Origin: Bacteroidota bacterium
Lineage (GTDB): Bacteria > Bacteroidota > Bacteroidia > NS11-12g > UBA955
Assembly: GCA_030682255.1 (NCBI GenBank)
Contig: JAUXOK010000028.1
Location: 372,001-436,000, forward strand
DNA length: 64,000 nt
Direction of reading: 5' to 3'
A program made the position numbers and the translations under genes. Each line of letters opens with the position of its first letter. Within the stretch, counting starts at the first letter, position 1. Below are positions 60,264-64,000 of the stretch, piece after piece. The notes beneath the pieces were generated by a model. That model saw only the letters and a program-made list of their open reading frames with translations. It was not told where the DNA came from and ran no database searches.

Positions 60264-61343
60264 ATGAGTTTCAAAATTAATATAAATCCAACAAATAATT
60301 CAAAATTATCAAATTTTGATCCTAATAATATTAGTTTCGGTAAAGTTTTTACTGATCATATGTTTATTTGCGACTTTTATGACAATGCATGGCATGATTT
60401 AAGAATTGTTCCATTTGGTAAAATACCATTAAGTCCAACATTATCAGCCTTACATTATGGTCAATCTATCTTTGAAGGAATGAAAGCCTATAAAAACGAA
60501 GATGGAATAATTACTTTTTTCAGACCAGATGAAAACCTCAAACGCCTCAATCGTTCAGCTGAGAGAATGAGTATGCCTGCTTTACCAGAAGGTATATTCA
60601 TGTCTGCATTAGAAGAATTAATTAAATTAGACAAAGAATGGATTCCTACAGCAGAAGGTAGTTCATTGTATATACGTCCATTTATGTTTGCTACAGATGA
60701 TTTTCTTGGTGTTAAATCAAGCGATAATTACAGTTTTATGATTTATGCATGTCCAGTTAGTTCATATTATGCTGGACATATTAAAGTACGTATTGAAGAT
60801 AAATATACAAGAGCTGCTCCTGGAGGTGTTGGAAGTGCTAAATGTGCAGGCAATTATGCTGCTTCATTATATCCAAGAAATCTGGCTCAAAAAGACGGCT
60901 TCGACCAAGTATTGTGGACAGACGGATTAACCCACAGCATTATTGAAGAAACAGGCACGAGCAATGTATTTATTGTGACTAAGGATGGCGTTTTAACTCC
61001 AAAACTAACAGATACACTCTTACCTGGAATTACCAGAAAATCAGTTATACAACTTATTAAAGATAGAAATATTCAAATTGAAGAAAGAAACATTTATGTC
61101 AAAGAACTTATTGATTGGTATGAAAAAGGCGAATTGATAGAAATGTTTGTAACTGGAACTGCTGCAACCATAACAAATATTGACACATTTGGATACCTAG
61201 ACAAAAAGTTTCCTCTTCAAGTTGAAGATAATATGCTTGGCAGTCAATTAAAAAGCGAACTTGAAAAAATAAAAACACTTCAATTAGAAGACAAACATAA
61301 TTGGATAGTTAAACTTAACTTATCAGAAGAGGTAGTTGCCTAA
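60264..61343 (+). CDS. ilvE: Branched-chain amino-acid aminotransferase
   Basis: 359 residues from the ATG at 60264; the frame is open 99 nt further upstream, but that part overlaps the divergent gene and is not IlvE-like. PLP enzyme of fold type IV for the last step of Leu, Ile and Val synthesis. The Schiff-base Lys is K193 (GSAKCAGNYAASL); other landmarks are LHYGQSIFEGMKAYK, RPDENLKRLNRSAERM, IRPFMFATD and GTAATITNI. It is followed after 5 nt by ruvA. Confidence 0.95.
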   Translation: MSFKININPTNNSKLSNFDPNNISFGKVFTDHMFICDFYDNAWHDLRIVPFGKIPLSPTLSALHYGQSIFEGMKAYKNEDGIITFFRPDENLKRLNRSAERMSMPALPEGIFMSALEELIKLDKEWIPTAEGSSLYIRPFMFATDDFLGVKSSDNYSFMIYACPVSSYYAGHIKVRIEDKYTRAAPGGVGSAKCAGNYAASLYPRNLAQKDGFDQVLWTDGLTHSIIEETGTSNVFIVTKDGVLTPKLTDTLLPGITRKSVIQLIKDRNIQIEERNIYVKELIDWYEKGELIEMFVTGTAATITNIDTFGYLDKKFPLQVEDNMLGSQLKSELEKIKTLQLEDKHNWIVKLNLSEEVVA

Positions 61344-61348
61344 AACAT

Positions 61349-61939
61349 ATGTACGAATTTTTAGAGGGAAAAATAGAACATGCTAATCCCGCTTTTATCA
61401 TTGTAAATTGCAATGGCGTAGGTTATCATTTGCAAATTAGCATAAACACTTACGAAAAAACCAAACATTTAAAAGAAGCTAGAATATTAACTTATCTAGC
61501 AATAAAAGAAGACGCTCATGCATTATATGGTTTTTTTGATGAAACAGAAAGACAACTTTTTAAGCTCTTAATTTTAGTGAATGGCGTTGGCACTAATACT
61601 GCACGTATGATACTAAGCGGTCAATCGCCTAATGAAATAATAAGCGCTATTACAACAGGAAACTTAGCCATGCTAAAATCTGTTAAAGGCGTAGGACCAA
61701 AAACAGCTCAACGTATCATTTTAGAATTGCAAGACAAACTTGGCAAATTAGGCTCTATGAGCGATCCATTAGATGGCTATGTTTCCACTAATCATGCCTT
61801 TGATGAAGCATTATTAGCATTACAAGCATTAGGCTTTCAAAGAAATGTGTCAGAAAAAGTTTTATTAAAAATTACAAACAATAATAAAATTAGTTTTTCT
61901 GTAGAAGAAATGATAAAACAAAGTTTAAAACTATTATAA
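61349..61939 (+). CDS. ruvA: Holliday junction DNA helicase subunit RuvA
   Basis: 196 residues; it binds four-way junctions and loads RuvB. N-terminal OB domain (YEFLEGKIEHANPAFIIVNCNGVGYHL), two helix-hairpin-helix motifs (LILVNGVGTNTARMIL and LKSVKGVGPKTAQRIILEL) and the C-terminal RuvB-binding domain (AFDEALLALQALGFQ) are complete. It sits between ilvE and the glycosyltransferase-like gene; this operon seems to be mere housekeeping. Confidence 0.96.
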   Translation: MYEFLEGKIEHANPAFIIVNCNGVGYHLQISINTYEKTKHLKEARILTYLAIKEDAHALYGFFDETERQLFKLLILVNGVGTNTARMILSGQSPNEIISAITTGNLAMLKSVKGVGPKTAQRIILELQDKLGKLGSMSDPLDGYVSTNHAFDEALLALQALGFQRNVSEKVLLKITNNNKISFSVEEMIKQSLKLL

Positions 61940-61946
61940 ACTAAGT

Positions 61947-64000
61947 ATGAGTCAAAGATTGAGCGATCAAATTAAATCCAGTGGTTCAAATACTGCTGTA
62001 TTTATCCATCAGATAAAAAATAATCATGCAATTGCTAATGAAGATTTGTTAGCATTAGTAGAAATTTGTTCAAAATCAAATAATCCATTAGAATTATATA
62101 CACACCGAGGTATAGAAAACAAAACCATTGATGAACTAATAAAAGACGGTAAAATTAGAGTTGTAGAACAATCTAGTTTTCAAGACGACATCAAGAATGT
62201 TATACCGCTTTGTTTACCTTTAACTAATTCACCTACACAAATTACCAAATGGGCTATAAAAGCCAACAAATCTTATAACGACCAATGGGTTATTGTAGCT
62301 GATGGAAAATTACCAGAAAAAGCCTCATTTATTCAGAAATTTTTACATTATTTTTCAAATTTTTGGCCTAAACTTTTCACAGGTGTTGACAGTCATTTAA
62401 GTGATTGTGAGGTAACCTTAATTCCGTTTGATGTTTTTGACCAATTAGTTATTAAAAACAAAATAGATTCTGCATGGCAAATAGCAGCACTAGCATCAAA
62501 AAACAATCAAATTAAAAAAGTTTCTTTTGATTTAGGATTAAACGATTTTAATTGGGGAGATGGATTTAAATCATTAATAAAAGGGAAATTATTAGGCTTT
62601 TGGTTATTGATATATAGTTTCTTTAAAATTACTAACACCAATCAATTAAAAATGACATGGCGAGACATTAATTTCCATGTTTATAAAAAAACTTTTGCGG
62701 TTTTATCCATCTTACTACTATCAACTATGATATGGATTGCCAAAGATTATAATGTTACTTGGGACGAACCTGCTCATAATGAATTTTCAAAATATGTCAT
62801 AAAATATTATACAAGTTTTGGAAGCGATACATCTATGTTTGAATCAAAAAACAGCAATTTTGGCATCTTGACTTATGGTTCAAGCGTTGATTTAATAATA
62901 AGAGCAGTTAACGATATTTTTAGCATTAAAAATGAATATATAACAAGGCATATCATCGATGCAATGATTGGTTTCTTGATGATTTTATTTACGGCATTAT
63001 TGGTCAGAAAACTTTCCGGTTGGCTACCTGCTGTTATTACAATCATAGCTCTGATAGCATCCCCATCATTATTTGGTCATTTCTTTAATAATTCCAAAGA
63101 TATTCCATTTGCTACTGGTTATATCATGACCATATATTATTTAACTTGTTTGCTTTTGGAATTTCCCAATGCAAAGCACCAAACAAAAGTCATGCTAGCT
63201 GTCTCAATTGGTTTTGCCTTAAGTGTAAGGGTTGGGGCAATATTACTTTTTGCATACTTAGCTCTTTTTATCGGTTTGTATTGGTTAATTATTCAATCAA
63301 AAAAGAAAACATCATTCAAAGATAGTATTTTACCAAAATTGAAATTATTTTTAATCATTTCAATATCAGCATATTTTATTGGCATATTATTTTGGCCTTA
63401 TGCCTTAAGACAACCACTAACAGGCGTTATAACGGCTCTTAAACAATTTGAGAAATTTGGATTACTGACTTATTATGAACTATTTGAAGGTGTCAGATTG
63501 TATGAAAAACCATGGTATTATATCCCAAAAATGGTATTAATTACAGCACCAGTAGGATTGTTAATTGGTTTTTTCATTTCATTCCTCACAACTTGGATTA
63601 AAAAGGACAAATTGCATTTATTAGTTATTGCTTTGTTAATTTTTGTAACTATTTTTCCATTGGCATATGCTATTTATAAAAAATCTTATGTTTATAACGG
63701 TTGGCGACACTTCTTATTCATTTATCCAAGTGTTACAGTATTAGGTATTTTAGGCTGGCAGGGATTGATTAATTTATTCAAAAATCAATCTATAAGAATC
63801 TATTTATGGATTTTACCACTTCTTTTATTTGTTAAACCTATTTTATGGAGTGTTCAAAATCATCCTTATCAGTATATGTATTTCAATGAAATAATTGGAG
63901 GCATTCAAGGTGCACATGGCAACTATGACATAGATTATTGGAATCAGACACCAAGAGCAGCATTTGAATGGCTTGTAAAAAATAAACCAGAAATATTAGA
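61947..64000 (+). CDS. GT39-type membrane glycosyltransferase with N-terminal cytosolic domain (runs off window)
   Basis: 684 codons are visible and the frame is open to the window end. The first about 210 residues are soluble (TAVFIHQIKNNHAIANEDLL ... WVIVADGKLPEKASF) and not assigned; they are not typical of this family. From about residue 248 on there are many transmembrane helices, with the catalytic Asp-Glu pair of GT-C enzymes in TWDEPAHNEF (D273, E274) after the first full helix, then SPSLFGHFFNNSKDIPFA and YVYNGWRHFLFIYPS. It probably moves a sugar from a lipid carrier onto lipid or protein on the periplasmic side. It lies 7 nt after ruvA. Confidence 0.75.
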   Translation, partial: MSQRLSDQIKSSGSNTAVFIHQIKNNHAIANEDLLALVEICSKSNNPLELYTHRGIENKTIDELIKDGKIRVVEQSSFQDDIKNVIPLCLPLTNSPTQITKWAIKANKSYNDQWVIVADGKLPEKASFIQKFLHYFSNFWPKLFTGVDSHLSDCEVTLIPFDVFDQLVIKNKIDSAWQIAALASKNNQIKKVSFDLGLNDFNWGDGFKSLIKGKLLGFWLLIYSFFKITNTNQLKMTWRDINFHVYKKTFAVLSILLLSTMIWIAKDYNVTWDEPAHNEFSKYVIKYYTSFGSDTSMFESKNSNFGILTYGSSVDLIIRAVNDIFSIKNEYITRHIIDAMIGFLMILFTALLVRKLSGWLPAVITIIALIASPSLFGHFFNNSKDIPFATGYIMTIYYLTCLLLEFPNAKHQTKVMLAVSIGFALSVRVGAILLFAYLALFIGLYWLIIQSKKKTSFKDSILPKLKLFLIISISAYFIGILFWPYALRQPLTGVITALKQFEKFGLLTYYELFEGVRLYEKPWYYIPKMVLITAPVGLLIGFFISFLTTWIKKDKLHLLVIALLIFVTIFPLAYAIYKKSYVYNGWRHFLFIYPSVTVLGILGWQGLINLFKNQSIRIYLWILPLLLFVKPILWSVQNHPYQYMYFNEIIGGIQGAHGNYDIDYWNQTPRAAFEWLVKNKPEIL

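Noticed and set aside
1-64000. CRISPR array, insertion sequence or toxin-antitoxin pair
   Set aside because: No regularly spaced direct repeats, no transposase frame and no paired small toxin/antitoxin genes were found; the YwqK-type repeats at 35.1 kb are part of a large protein.

Overview
The window is AT-rich chromosomal DNA from a member of the Bacteroidota. I base this on type IX secretion (T9SS) sorting tails, a PorV/PorQ-family protein, a very large TonB-dependent receptor, the peptidase family S46, DUF6089- and DUF5686-type proteins, the near absence of Shine-Dalgarno sequences, and promoters with the Bacteroidota -7 box TAnnTTTG. I cannot name genus or species. No phage, plasmid, insertion sequence, CRISPR array or rRNA is visible.

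Layout. 1-339: start of prfC (leftward). 0.5-2.9 kb: membrane-anchored class III adenylate cyclase plus a tandem universal stress protein. 3-12.6 kb: an envelope and stress island of five transcription units: a T9SS-exported ice-binding-like protein; a lipoprotein/YtxH/holin-like/small-protein operon; an OMP - Ig-repeat ice-binding lipoprotein - OmpA operon; a Thr-rich lipoprotein; and an OMP plus an lmo0937-like microprotein. Each unit is preceded by the same two-block promoter, TTRTRTAA - exactly 22 nt - YAnnTTTG, and four end in strong hairpin terminators. A decayed receiver domain (relic of a hybrid kinase) lies at about 11.30-11.56 kb. 12.6-16.8 kb: an L,D-transpeptidase lipoprotein facing a leftward, translationally coupled AraC / hybrid histidine kinase / receiver operon. 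17-19.1 kb: a T9SS cargo protein and an SDR oxidoreductase.

19.2-32.7 kb (rightward): MlaE/MlaF-type lipid ABC transporter, small lipoprotein, S46 dipeptidyl peptidase with a DPP11-type arginine, a fused peptidase-like/TolB-like/barrel protein, a membrane protein, a leftward alpha/beta hydrolase, a 1007-aa TPR protein and a COG2509-type FAD oxidoreductase. 32.7-35 kb: HD phosphohydrolase, RibBA, and a CAT-anticodon tRNA. 35-42.3 kb: DUF3352-like/MORN protein and M3 oligopeptidase (leftward), nitronate monooxygenase-like and M16 peptidase (rightward), DUF6089-like OMP. 42.2-60.2 kb (leftward): DUF5686 protein; greA-HIT; a TonB receptor / 1307-aa T9SS cargo / PorV-PorQ operon; 2-hydroxyacid dehydrogenase; two OmpH/Skp chaperones with murI; queA, rdgB and an orphan. 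60.3-64 kb (rightward): ilvE, ruvA and a GT39-type membrane glycosyltransferase cut by the window end.

Most of the window is ordinary housekeeping and envelope biogenesis. The most distinctive signals are the shared fixed-spacing promoter of the 3-12.6 kb island, the receiver-domain relic inside it, and a set of start codons lying exactly 4 nt after a -7 box, which implies leaderless mRNAs. The promoter and relic calls come from reading the sequence by eye; no statistics were run.
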